Positions 8,610 to 14,901 are shown, counted from the first letter of the stretch. The stretch: 64,000 nucleotides of DNA from Pseudoclavibacter sp. AY1H1 (GCF_002931055.1 NZ_PSXX01000001.1:372001-436000); one strand, 5' to 3'. The notes: generated from the letters alone by a model not told the origin. Made by a program: numbers and translations.

Positions 8610-9413
8610 ATGACGTTCTCTAGCGTCGCTACCCGCATCTCGGGCAACGGCAACCAGCTCGGTCCACGCGGCCGCTCCGTGGATCACTTCGTCGTGCACC
8701 ACGCGGCCGACTCGTCGCTCGCCAACGTGCTCGCGATGATGTCGTCCGGCTCGCGTGAGGTGAGCGCGAACTACGTCGTGAAGGACGGCCAGATCGTCGG
8801 TGTCGTCCCCGAGGAGCATCGGGGATGGTCGCTCTCGTCTCCTGAGTGGGACGGCCGTTCGATCACCGTGGAGACCTGCAACTCGGCAACGGGGGACGCG
8901 TCCGGCTGGCCCATCTCGGAGCAGTCGTACGAGTCGCTCGCGAAGCTCATCGCCGACTGCGCGACCCGATACGGGTTCCCCATCAACCGAGACCGAGTGC
9001 TCGGCCATCGGGAGGTGTTCTCGCGGCACGGAGCGTCGTATGCGACTGCCTGCCCGGGCGGCATCGACCTCGATCGGCTCGTGCGCATGGCGAAGGAAGC
9101 GCAGAGCGGAGCCCGCCCAGCCCCCGCTACACCCGAACCGACCGTGGAGGAATCCATGTACGTCGTATTCGTCGCCGAGACCAAGAGCAACTGGCTCATC
9201 ACCCCGACTTTCGTGCGCAAGATCGTCGACCTGCCCGACGCGTCAGCGAAGGACACCATCGCGGGTATCGAGAAGCTCTCGAAGCCCAAGATCGTTCTCC
9301 CGTTCGGTGAGTTCTACGGCATCTGGTCGAACATCAACGCGGGCACCAAGGACGACTCTGCGACGGGCCGAGAGATCCGCGCCCTCGCAGAGCAGATCGC
9401 GGCGTCACGATGA
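8610..9413 (+). CDS. endolysin 1: N-acetylmuramoyl-L-alanine amidase (Amidase_2) with C-terminal module
   Basis: A 267-aa protein. ATG 8610 has a strong ribosome site (AGGAGG, 6 nt upstream); the open frame before it is non-coding. Residues 1-160 form an Amidase_2 (T7-lysozyme/PGRP-like) domain with zinc ligands visible as the FVVHH motif (His 30/31), GHRE (His 133) and a Cys in TACPGG (about 148). It cleaves the MurNAc-L-Ala bond of peptidoglycan for host lysis. A Pro-rich linker leads to an 85-residue module (183-267) repeated in the next gene. The module starts at a Met preceded in frame by GGAGG with 5-nt spacing, so it may also be made as a separate peptide. The stop overlaps the next ATG. 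Confidence 0.9.
   Translation: MTFSSVATRISGNGNQLGPRGRSVDHFVVHHAADSSLANVLAMMSSGSREVSANYVVKDGQIVGVVPEEHRGWSLSSPEWDGRSITVETCNSATGDASGWPISEQSYESLAKLIADCATRYGFPINRDRVLGHREVFSRHGASYATACPGGIDLDRLVRMAKEAQSGARPAPATPEPTVEESMYVVFVAETKSNWLITPTFVRKIVDLPDASAKDTIAGIEKLSKPKIVLPFGEFYGIWSNINAGTKDDSATGREIRALAEQIAASR
9156..9413 (+). repeat. shared lysin C-terminal module, copy 1
   Basis: This 258-bp segment encodes 85 residues beginning MYVVFVAETKSNW. It is nearly identical in DNA to 9935-10192, with the first 160 or so bases the same. An internal GGAGG lies 5 nt before its ATG. Confidence 0.95.
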
Positions 9414-10192
9414 AGCGCGTCTACGGCACAGAGGGCACCGGCCCGAAAGGCGCTGGCCGTTCGTCGGTCATGCTCGGCGATGACATCGCAGACCGCGTGC
9501 AGTGGGTGTCCAACGAGTTCGGTGCGGCAGGCAAGTCGTTCTCAGTGACGGACGGGTACCGCCCTGACGGGGTGCCCGCCGACTACTACGTCGACGACGC
9601 CTCGAAGACCAGCACGGGCGGCTTCAACCAGTGGTACGCCATCGGACAGCACAGGCGTCGTGGGGCTGCGTACGCGGCTCCTGTCGGCGGCTCGGACCAC
9701 GCGAAGACCGGCCCTGGTCAGGGCGCTATCGACTGCTCTGTGCAGGACATGGCGTTGCGCCACGAACTCATGGGCGTCGTCGGTCTCATCCAGACGGACT
9801 CCACGGAGAGCTGGCATTTCGCTGTCCGCCGGACCCCCGCCGCTTGGTGGGACCGCAGCAAGGTCACCTATCCCAACACCGTCACTCCCAAGCCCGCCCC
9901 CCAGTCAGCAGTAATCGACTTCCAGGAGGAAGCAATGTACGTCGTATTCGTCGCCGAGACCAAGAGCAACTGGCTCATCACCCCGACTTTCGTGCGCAAG
10001 ATCGTCGACCTGCCCGACGCGTCAGCGAAGGACACCATCGCGGGTATCGAGAAGCTCTCGAAGCCCAAGATCGTACTCCCGTTCGGTGAGTTCTACGGCA
10101 TCTGGTCGAATATCAACGCGGGCACGAAGGATGACTCGTCCACGGGTCGCGAGATTCAGGCCCTCGCGAAGCAGCTCGCCGCGAAGAGCTGA
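9410..10192 (+). CDS. endolysin 2: M15-like peptidase with the same C-terminal module
   Basis: A 260-aa protein translated from an ATG that overlaps the amidase stop by 4 nt. Residues 1-150 fit a zinc M15 (D,D-carboxypeptidase/L-Ala-D-Glu endopeptidase) fold: an SDHxxxGPGQGAID motif gives His 97 and Asp 108, and a SWHFAV motif gives His 136. The likely role is cutting peptide bonds in peptidoglycan, complementing the amidase. After a Pro-rich linker, residues 176-260 repeat the module of endolysin 1, again beginning at a Met with its own AGGAGG ribosome site. Two lysins of different chemistry sharing one binding module suggest domain duplication. Confidence 0.85.
   Translation: MKRVYGTEGTGPKGAGRSSVMLGDDIADRVQWVSNEFGAAGKSFSVTDGYRPDGVPADYYVDDASKTSTGGFNQWYAIGQHRRRGAAYAAPVGGSDHAKTGPGQGAIDCSVQDMALRHELMGVVGLIQTDSTESWHFAVRRTPAAWWDRSKVTYPNTVTPKPAPQSAVIDFQEEAMYVVFVAETKSNWLITPTFVRKIVDLPDASAKDTIAGIEKLSKPKIVLPFGEFYGIWSNINAGTKDDSSTGREIQALAKQLAAKS
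9935..10192 (+). repeat. shared lysin C-terminal module, copy 2
   Basis: This is the second copy of the 85-codon module. Differences from copy 1 cluster in the last third. AGGAGG lies 5 nt before the internal ATG at 9935. Confidence 0.95.
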
Positions 10193-10194
10193 CC

Positions 10195-10629
10195 GTGACA
10201 GCTCGCGTCTCGTTCGGGCGGTGGGCATGGCGCGAGCTGTCCATCCACCCGTACCTGAAAGCGCTCTACCTGCTCGTCTACCTGACAGCGATCCTGCTCG
10301 GCCTGGCCGCGCTCATCGCACCGCCAGCGTCGATCGAAGTGGAGATCGGGCCCGCCCTCACCGTCGCGTGGGGGTGGCTCTCGCTGCTCGCGGGAGTCGT
10401 CGGCGCATCCGCGGTCCTTCCGGGCTGGTGGTGGGCGGAGAAGTTCTCCTGCGGCCTCCTGCTGATGGGCCTCGCCATCTACCTCGGCACCGTCATCTAC
10501 GTGCAGAACACGTCGTCGGGCAACCGATGGGCGCAGATGACGCTGTTCAGCTTCGGCATCCTCCTCGCAGTGTTCCGCATCATCCAGACATGGAAGTACG
10601 CCTACGAGCCTCGACCGAAACTGAGGTAG
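10195..10629 (+). CDS. prophage membrane protein, about four TM segments
   Basis: A 144-aa protein from a GTG 2 nt after the lysin stop. Hydrophobic segments at about 22-43, 52-74, 80-101 and 112-130 suggest four transmembrane helices, with a basic C-terminal tail. Its position in the lysis cassette makes a lysis-related role (holin or holin partner) possible, but four-TM proteins of this type in actinophages are mostly uncharacterised. Confidence 0.7.
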   Translation: MTARVSFGRWAWRELSIHPYLKALYLLVYLTAILLGLAALIAPPASIEVEIGPALTVAWGWLSLLAGVVGASAVLPGWWWAEKFSCGLLLMGLAIYLGTVIYVQNTSSGNRWAQMTLFSFGILLAVFRIIQTWKYAYEPRPKLR

Positions 10630-10636
10630 CACGACG

Positions 10637-10960
10637 ATGGACCTCGAAACGCTCCGCGTCATCGGCGCACTCGCCACGACACTCGGCGTCGGAACGATCC
10701 TCCCTGCAGCCGCACGGCGCCTGTTCCAGCTGCTCACGGGTCGCGCCGCGCGGGAACGGAGCGAGGTCGACAAGGCATGGGAGGACGTCGAGAAGGCCCG
10801 CCGCCGCACCGAGCACTACGCGCGGCGCACTCGCAAGGTCGAAGAGTTCGCATCACTCCTCGTCCGCCGACTCATCGCCGCGCCCTGCGTCGACGAGAGC
10901 ACGATCCCGCCCTGGCCTGAGTACACGCCAGACACCGACAGCACCCCCACGAAGGAGTAA
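10637..10960 (+). CDS. prophage membrane-anchored coiled-coil protein
   Basis: A 107-aa protein with one N-terminal hydrophobic segment (residues 6-26) followed by a strongly charged helical stretch (about 38-80, rich in Arg/Glu/Lys) and a Pro-rich tail. The layout is like small spanin- or Rz-type proteins of lysis cassettes, but no sequence signature proves this. It lies between two membrane-protein genes in the same orientation. Confidence 0.6.
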   Translation: MDLETLRVIGALATTLGVGTILPAAARRLFQLLTGRAARERSEVDKAWEDVEKARRRTEHYARRTRKVEEFASLLVRRLIAAPCVDESTIPPWPEYTPDTDSTPTKE

Positions 10961-10964
10961 CCGA

Positions 10965-11198
10965 ATGTCCCACGCATCCCCATCCATCGAAGAGCGCTTC
11001 CCGACGTCCGTGTCGGCGGGCCCTCCCACCGACGAGCAGGTAGTGGCATCCGGCACGCTCCGGAAGGTGATCGTCGCTGCGGCAACCGCAGTGGATCGCC
11101 TCGTGCCCGCCGGCCGCGATAAGAGCATCGCGCTCACCGCCCTCGAAGACGCGCTCATGCGCGGCAACCGGGGCATCTTCAACCCACCGAAGGAGTGA
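10965..11198 (+). CDS. small protein resembling the Acb2/Tad1 hairpin domain (anti-CBASS/anti-Thoeris sponge candidate)
   Basis: A 77-aa protein from ATG 10965, 4 nt after the previous stop. The first 30 residues are polar. Residues about 31-72 form two helices joined by a short turn, ending in a pattern R-D-K-S-x-A-L-T-x-L-E-D-A-L-M-x-x-N. From memory this is the signature of the helical hairpin shared by the phage anti-defence proteins Acb2 and Tad1, which assemble into oligomers that capture cyclic-nucleotide signals of CBASS or Thoeris immunity. Small genes with this hairpin often sit near the lysis cassette of actinophages. Ligand binding here is an inference. Confidence 0.7.
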   Translation: MSHASPSIEERFPTSVSAGPPTDEQVVASGTLRKVIVAAATAVDRLVPAGRDKSIALTALEDALMRGNRGIFNPPKE

Positions 11199-11203
11199 CC
11201 CGC

Positions 11204-11686
11204 ATGGCCCTCATCCCTGAACCGATCGCGACTCAAGATCACGTCCGCTACCACCGCTTCGGCGGCGCACTCGTGCTGCTCGTCGTCGCCGCGGTGCTCG
11301 TCGTGCTGACGACGGGCGCCGCGCTCGCGCCGGCAGCGGCGACCGACGCCCCCATCATCGAGTTCACGCTCAGCTGGGTACTCATCCTGCAGCTGGTCAT
11401 CGGCTCGCTGTTGCCGATCCTGGTGGGGCTCGTCACGAAGGCGTCCTGGTCGGGTGGCGTGAAGGGAGTGCTGCTCGCGGCGCTCTCGTTCGCTACGTCG
11501 ATCGCGTCCTCGCTCCTGAACTCCGCCGAGACCGGCACCCCGTACGACATCGGCCAGGGCATCCTGCTCGGCTTCGCGACGTTCGTGACCGCCGTCGCCG
11601 TGCACTACGGCATTCTCAAGGGCTCGGGCATCTCGGCCGCCGCGCAGGCGTCCGGAGTCCACGACGGACCCAAGCACGCCGCCTGA
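11204..11686 (+). CDS. putative phage holin
   Basis: A 160-aa protein. ATG 11204 is preferred over GTG 11195 because AAGGAG stands 8 nt before it. Hydrophobic segments lie at about 21-42, 57-80, 88-105 and 122-138. A short polar stretch and the sequence ILKGSGISAAAQ follow near the C-terminus, a pattern I know from actinophage lysis-cassette membrane proteins commonly labelled holin. It would form the membrane lesions that release or activate the endolysins. It is the last gene of the lysis block. Confidence 0.7.
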   Translation: MALIPEPIATQDHVRYHRFGGALVLLVVAAVLVVLTTGAALAPAAATDAPIIEFTLSWVLILQLVIGSLLPILVGLVTKASWSGGVKGVLLAALSFATSIASSLLNSAETGTPYDIGQGILLGFATFVTAVAVHYGILKGSGISAAAQASGVHDGPKHAA

Positions 11687-11705
11687 GCCGCCCCACACGC
11701 GACTT

Positions 11706-11764
11706 CGCCCCCTCTCGCTGAAGCGATCCCGGACACCCGGGACGACGCTTCGCGGGAGGGGGCG
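11706..11764 (+). terminator. strong terminator after the lysis block
   Basis: Arms CGCCCCCTC (11706-11714) and GAGGGGGCG (11756-11764) enclose further inverted pairs (CGCTGAAGCG, CCCGGACACCCGGG). It closes the late operon before the toxin-antitoxin genes. Confidence 0.7.
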
Positions 11765-11864
11765 GTTTCGTCGTTCAGTCGGTTGCTGTAGACGCCGAGC
11801 GTGACCTGTACTATCCGTCTAAGCAGAGAGAACGCATGCAACGAGACGGGGGACGTGTTAGCTT

Positions 11865-12281
11865 GTGACTAAACAACAGGTCGCTAACGTCTTCGAGGGA
11901 AGCGACGTCGTCAGCATCGTCACTGCCACGGACGGTCGAGACTTCGTCGAGGAGTTCCTTGAGGCACTGGAGCCCAGGGAGAGGGCGAAGATCTATGCAT
12001 ACTTCGAATGGTTGCGAGATGGCCATCGCATCAAGTCGCCTGAGAACATGCGACACATCAAGGACGTGCACGACCCCACCGGGTGCGGTGCTCAGGTTCA
12101 TGAACTGAAACTCCATCAGAACGGTGGCCGCCGCTTGTATGTTGTCAAGTTCGAGAACCGCTGGTACGCAACGCACGGCGTACTCCGAAAGCCGCCCGAC
12201 AAGAAAGTGCGCACTGAGGCCTTGAAGGCTTTCTCAATTTTTAATGACGTGTCCATCGACGAAACCGATGAGGAGGAATAA
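11865..12281 (+). CDS. higB: RelE/HigB-type toxin
   Basis: A 138-aa protein from a GTG start (weak ribosome site). It matches the phage-derived Gp49-like/HigB branch of RelE toxins: a helical region (EEFLEALEPRERAKIYAYFEWL), then a beta-rich core VHELKLHQNGGRRLYVVKFENRW and the typical HGVLRKPPDKKVRTEAL end. Such toxins cut mRNA on the ribosome. Toxin before antitoxin is the HigBA order. The stop (TAATG) overlaps the antitoxin start by 1 nt. A possible -10 element (TACTAT) stands near 11811. Base composition is less GC-rich than in the neighbouring phage genes. Confidence 0.85.
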   Translation: MTKQQVANVFEGSDVVSIVTATDGRDFVEEFLEALEPRERAKIYAYFEWLRDGHRIKSPENMRHIKDVHDPTGCGAQVHELKLHQNGGRRLYVVKFENRWYATHGVLRKPPDKKVRTEALKAFSIFNDVSIDETDEEE

Positions 12282-12679
12282 TGTCTGCATTCGATCGGGA
12301 AGATCCCGAATTCAAGGCGATGTTGGCCGAAGAGGCTGCTATGTTGTCCGCTGCGGAATCCCTTTCAGCGGCCTTGGAGGAATCCGGGATGACACGGGCG
12401 GATCTTGCGCGTGCTCTCGGCGTTAGCCCCGCCGAGATTACTCACCGACTTCAAGGCGAGCGCAATATAACGGTCCGAACGCTTGCGGCAACTGCGCACT
12501 ATCTTGGACGCCGCATACGCATCGAGTTAGAACCGCCGTCCAACGAAGGGTCGCGCTCCCATGAGCGCGCCGCGGAGAGCGGCTACCGGCGGTGGAGTGC
12601 ACCGAAGGGGAGCAGTACAAAATTCGGTGAGGAGACGGGGCTCGCACGTCTGCGCCCACATGGGCTGGTGAATCACTGA
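12281..12679 (+). CDS. higA: HigA-type antitoxin, XRE family, with C-terminal extension
   Basis: A 132-aa protein with AGGAGG 5 nt before its ATG, inside the end of the toxin gene. Residues about 27-82 form an XRE/Cro helix-turn-helix (LSAALEESGMTRADLARALG then VSPAEITHRLQG). The remaining 47 residues are polar, basic and Trp-containing (GYRRWSAPKG) and are not needed for DNA binding. Such an extension is known as the chaperone-addiction region in HigA of SecB-dependent modules. It should neutralise HigB and repress the operon. It overlaps the third gene by a TGATG. Confidence 0.85.
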   Translation: MSAFDREDPEFKAMLAEEAAMLSAAESLSAALEESGMTRADLARALGVSPAEITHRLQGERNITVRTLAATAHYLGRRIRIELEPPSNEGSRSHERAAESGYRRWSAPKGSSTKFGEETGLARLRPHGLVNH

Positions 12680-13104
12680 TGGTGCGTTCTAACTCCATCC
12701 GTCTCGCTGACCCGAGGGTGTTGGACATCAGTGCAGCTTCGCGATCTGTGCCTGAACCCCACGCAGATTGGTATGTGGGAGTCGCTCCAATTGCGGACAC
12801 TCCCGAAGCGCGAGTTGTGATAGCCACCTTGCATGTACGAGGCAAATCAGGTGGCTGCGATGTCACCGTCGCCGCGCAGATGCTGCATCCGCGCGCGAGG
12901 AAGGTGACGACCGAAGAATTCCAGGAGGCTCTTGAACATTCCGATGCGCTGGAAGCGCTCTTCGATTTCGCTCGCATACAGGCGCGAGTGGTCATGGCGA
13001 TCGTTGAATCCGACGACCAGGTGCCCGTCGCGTCTCCAGAGCCGGAGTTCTCAACGTTAAATCCCGCTGGCGACGACGAGCCCGAGGAGATTGAGCCTCA
13101 GTAA
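12679..13104 (+). CDS. third gene of the higBA operon, possible SecB-like chaperone
   Basis: A 141-aa protein whose ATG overlaps the antitoxin stop, so translation is coupled. It has a beta-rich core (WYVGVAPIADTPEARVVIATL, then GGCDVTVAAQML), a long helix (about 85-117, ending LFDFARIQARVVMAIV) and an acidic Pro-rich tail. This order, and the helix followed by a short hydrophobic-proline stretch, recall SecB-like chaperones of toxin-antitoxin-chaperone modules such as Rv1955-1957. It is shorter than those, and the match is by impression only. It may instead be an unrelated phage protein. Confidence 0.5.
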   Translation: MVRSNSIRLADPRVLDISAASRSVPEPHADWYVGVAPIADTPEARVVIATLHVRGKSGGCDVTVAAQMLHPRARKVTTEEFQEALEHSDALEALFDFARIQARVVMAIVESDDQVPVASPEPEFSTLNPAGDDEPEEIEPQ

Positions 13105-13119
13105 AGTGACAGGTCATCG

Positions 13120-13155
13120 AAACCGCCCCATCTCCTTCGGGAGGTGGGGCGGTTT
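13120..13155. terminator. bidirectional terminator hairpin
   Basis: Nearly perfect 15-bp arms (AACCGCCCCATCTCC and its complement with one G-U pair) enclose a TTCG tetraloop. It serves the rightward toxin-antitoxin operon and the leftward HTH gene that ends at 13163. Confidence 0.9.
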
Positions 13156-13162
13156 CGTGCAT

Positions 13163-13369
13163 CTACGACTCGTGCGCCTGCGCGGCCTTGACGATGCGGC
13201 TGATGTGCATGGGTGAGAGGCCGACATCCTCGGCGATGTGCGCGCGTGGCATGCCTGCTGCGTGGGCGGCGAGGACGGCGGCTTCCCGATCGGCGTGCGC
13301 CTGAGCGAGACGTCGGGCGGCTGCCGCGAGCTTTCGGCTGTGCTCTTCGTCCTGCGGGCGACGCTTCAT
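13163..13369 (-). CDS. small helix-turn-helix protein
   Basis: A 68-aa basic protein. Residues 40-62 (MPRAHIAEDVGLSPMHISRIV) form a clear helix-turn-helix of the sigma-region-4/resolvase type; the first 38 residues are a charged helix. It likely binds DNA and may regulate the prophage. Its ATG overlaps the stop of the upstream 28-aa gene by 4 nt (ATGA on the minus strand), so the two are translationally coupled. Confidence 0.75.
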   Translation of the reverse strand: MKRRPQDEEHSRKLAAAARRLAQAHADREAAVLAAHAAGMPRAHIAEDVGLSPMHISRIVKAAQAHES

Positions 13370-13452
13370 CGGCGGTTGCGGACTGCAGTGACGAGCGCGG
13401 CGACGGCGACGGCGAGCGCAGCAATCCCGATGACGAGCGTGATGATTTCCAT
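13366..13452 (-). CDS. 28-aa single-TM protein
   Basis: A very short gene with a strong ribosome site (AAGGAG, 5 nt before the ATG). The product starts MEIITL, is one hydrophobic Ala/Val/Ile helix, and ends with a basic VRNRR tail. It resembles the 30-aa product at 13516-13608 in its MEII start, one TM helix and RNRR end. The stop overlaps the HTH gene start. It could be a membrane-active toxin peptide, a small holin-like or regulatory peptide. The function is unknown. Confidence 0.7.
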   Translation of the reverse strand: MEIITLVIGIAALAVAVAALVTAVRNRR

Positions 13453-13479
13453 GGTTGCTCCTTGTAACGTGGGAGGGGT

Positions 13480-13508
13480 GGCCCCCGGTGCTTGGTTCAC
13501 CGGGGGCC
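13480..13508 (-). terminator. terminator hairpin between the two tiny membrane-protein genes
   Basis: A perfect 11-bp stem GGCCCCCGGTG / CACCGGGGGCC with a 7-nt loop, just downstream (on the minus strand) of the 30-aa gene. Confidence 0.7.
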
Positions 13509-13515
13509 TCTCTGG

Positions 13516-13608
13516 TCAGTCCTTGCGCCTATTGCGCTTGGCTGTCTGCCAGAGGATGACGGCGGTCAGCAGGTTCACTGCCGCTGTCAGTAGGCCGATG
13601 ATCTCCAT
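13516..13608 (-). CDS. 30-aa single-TM protein
   Basis: The product starts MEIIGLL and forms one TM helix (about residues 4-21). It ends with a strongly basic tail (AKRNRRKD). A good ribosome site (AGGAGGG) lies 8 nt upstream, its first bases buried in the stem of the hairpin at 13619-13643. It shares start and end motifs with the 28-aa gene downstream, which suggests a duplication. Size, basic tail and a structured leader fit small membrane-toxin peptides, but no homologue is recognised. Confidence 0.7.
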   Translation of the reverse strand: MEIIGLLTAAVNLLTAVILWQTAKRNRRKD

Positions 13609-13618
13609 CGGTCTCCCT

Positions 13619-13643
13619 CCTGTCACCGTGTTTCGGTGACAGG
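13619..13643 (-). promoter_or_regulatory. leader hairpin overlapping the ribosome site of the 30-aa gene
   Basis: A perfect 10-bp stem CCTGTCACCG / CGGTGACAGG with a 5-nt loop. On the minus-strand RNA the 3' arm ends in AGG, the first part of the AGGAGGG ribosome site. Folding could limit translation of the 30-aa protein. Confidence 0.65.
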
Positions 13644-13649
13644 ATAAGT

Positions 13650-13687
13650 GTAACATCATGTTGCATAAAAGAGCAACACGATGTTGT
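13650..13687. promoter_or_regulatory. operator-like inverted repeat over a minus-strand promoter
   Basis: Arms 13650-13664 (GTAACATCATGTTGC) and 13673-13687 match inversely at 12 of 15 positions, and the left arm itself contains the palindrome AACATcATGTT. On the minus strand, TTGCTC and TACACT lie 18 nt apart within the repeat, a plausible -35/-10 pair for the tiny-gene transcript. A repressor probably binds here. Confidence 0.6.
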
Positions 13688-13718
13688 GCTTTTCGGGGTC
13701 TGGCCAAAGCTCGGGCAT

Positions 13719-14231
13719 TCACCAGCCCTTCTTCCTCGTCGCGCGCTGCGCCATGTGGAGCAGTGCGACCGAGAGCTCGGACGCGAGGCTCTGCGCCGCG
13801 AGCGCATCGCCCTCGAGCGTGACTGGGCCGCGGATTTGCGCGTTGCCGTGCGAGATCGCCCATTCCTTCTCGCTCATGGTTCCGACCTCGAGGGCGTGGC
13901 GCACCTCGGCTCGCACACCGCCTTCGGTGATCCACTGCAGCATCTCGAGCCACGCGTCGAACACCTCGAGCGGTTCGAGCAGGATCGGCTCGTACGTGTC
14001 GCCGTCGACGGTGGCCGGCGTCGGCGCGAGCTCGCCGTCGACGTCCCGCAGTGGGGGCGTCTCGCCCCAGAGGAGCCAGGACATGCCGTCGACGGGCTTC
14101 GTTGCCACCGGGCGCCAGCAGACGATGCGTTTCGTCCAGTTCCCGTCGACCCGCTCGCGGACCGTCTCGCACCGCAGCGCCAGCGACTCGAGGGCGACTT
14201 CGGCGGTGACCTGCACGGCTGGTTCGTTCAT
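13719..14231 (-). CDS. hypothetical prophage protein
   Basis: A 170-aa acidic protein with no recognised family. It has a beta-rich N-terminal half with several Trp residues (WTKRIVCW, SWLLWGE) and a helical second half (EVFDAWLEMLQWI, then a conserved-looking SLASELSVALLHMAQ helix), ending in a basic tail. The minus-strand frame is preferred over the two long plus-strand frames because it gives a balanced composition, while the others are Ser/Arg/His-rich. The ribosome site is weak. Confidence 0.6.
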   Translation of the reverse strand: MNEPAVQVTAEVALESLALRCETVRERVDGNWTKRIVCWRPVATKPVDGMSWLLWGETPPLRDVDGELAPTPATVDGDTYEPILLEPLEVFDAWLEMLQWITEGGVRAEVRHALEVGTMSEKEWAISHGNAQIRGPVTLEGDALAAQSLASELSVALLHMAQRATRKKGW

Positions 14232-14305
14232 GCCGTGGATGCTCGCACAGGCCGCCGACAGTGACCTCTCCGCGCATTGTCGGTGGTCGGTCGTAGCCTG
14301 CCGGC

Positions 14306-14593
14306 ATGCTCACTCACCTTGAGCGCAGCCTCCTCGAGTTCGAGGCAGCGCACCTCAGACACACCGCGGCGAAGCAGGAAGGCATCCGGCAGCACGGCTT
14401 CGCGTCGTCGCCCACGGCCTACTACACGATGCTTAGGGCGGTGCTCGCGAACCCCGAAGCGGTCGAGGCGTTCCCGCAGCTGGCCGCCTGGCACAAGCGG
14501 GCCGCCGACGCTCGCGCCGGGACGAAGGAACGTCGACGCATTGAGCGGATGGAGAGCGCTTCGCAGAGAGTAAGGAACGAGCTCGCGAGCTAG
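14306..14593 (+). CDS. DUF3263 family protein
   Basis: A 95-aa protein. Residues about 8-65 follow the DUF3263 pattern known from actinobacteria and their phages: an LLEFE start, an AKQEGIRQHG helix, a Y-Y-T-M-L-R motif, and a final Pro-x-Leu-x-x-W-H-K-R-like helix. The fold is likely a small helix-turn-helix, but the function is not known. It is the last gene before the attachment region and stands divergent from the 170-aa gene. Confidence 0.8.
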   Translation: MLTHLERSLLEFEAAHLRHTAAKQEGIRQHGFASSPTAYYTMLRAVLANPEAVEAFPQLAAWHKRAADARAGTKERRRIERMESASQRVRNELAS

Positions 14594-14606
14594 GCCCGTT
14601 TCAGGG

Positions 14607-14625
14607 TGTGGGCAAAATGTGGGCA
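14607..14625 (+). promoter_or_regulatory. arm-type integrase binding repeats (candidate)
   Basis: Two direct copies of TGTGGGCA start at 14607 and 14618, 11 bp apart (one helical turn), 75 bp from the tRNA end. Paired arm sites with this spacing are typical of phage tyrosine-integrase attachment regions. Confidence 0.55.
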
Positions 14626-14648
14626 GAGCGCCCAGCGACTGACCAGCG

Positions 14649-14690
14649 AAGGCCCCGACTTCCGCACCATTCCGGGGGAGTAGGGGCCTT
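14649..14690. terminator. hairpin between the prophage end and the tRNA gene
   Basis: Perfect 8-bp arms AAGGCCCC and GGGGCCTT with a 26-nt loop. It could end transcription of DUF3263 or of the tRNA. Confidence 0.5.
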
Positions 14691-14699
14691 GCTCGTGAG

Positions 14700-14774
14700 T
14701 AGGGCGGGTGGGACTCGAACCCACGCATCGTCCAGTTATGAGCCGGATGCCTTAACCAGCTTGGCTACCGCCCC
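14700..14774 (-). tRNA. tRNA-Met (anticodon CAU); prophage attachment site
   Basis: The reverse complement folds as a cloverleaf: acceptor GGGGCGG with CCGCCCU, a D-arm with GGTTAA, anticodon loop CUCAUAA, T-arm with GTTCGAGTC, discriminator A. No CCA is encoded. A CAU anticodon could also be tRNA-Ile2, but elongator Met is more likely. The 3' end faces the prophage, as expected when phage integration rebuilds the tRNA 3' part; the matching att copy lies outside the window. Confidence 0.9.
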
Positions 14775-14901
14775 AAGCGCTGTCGATTGTATCCAGAATT
14801 CGCGCACACGTGCGGTGGGCGACGGGCTCGACGGGCGCAGGTCTAGACTGATGCCCCAGAAGCGGGGTCGGAGCCGACCTCGGATGCATGAAAAGCAGGG
14901 G

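Noticed and set aside
13681-14322. 213- and 192-codon plus-strand frames over the prophage hypothetical gene
   Set aside because: Their products are Ser/Arg/His-rich; the minus-strand frame has better composition.
1-14774. Possible conjugative or integrative element instead of a prophage
   Set aside because: Tape measure, fibre, two endolysins and a holin candidate show phage origin, and no relaxase or type IV secretion gene is visible.
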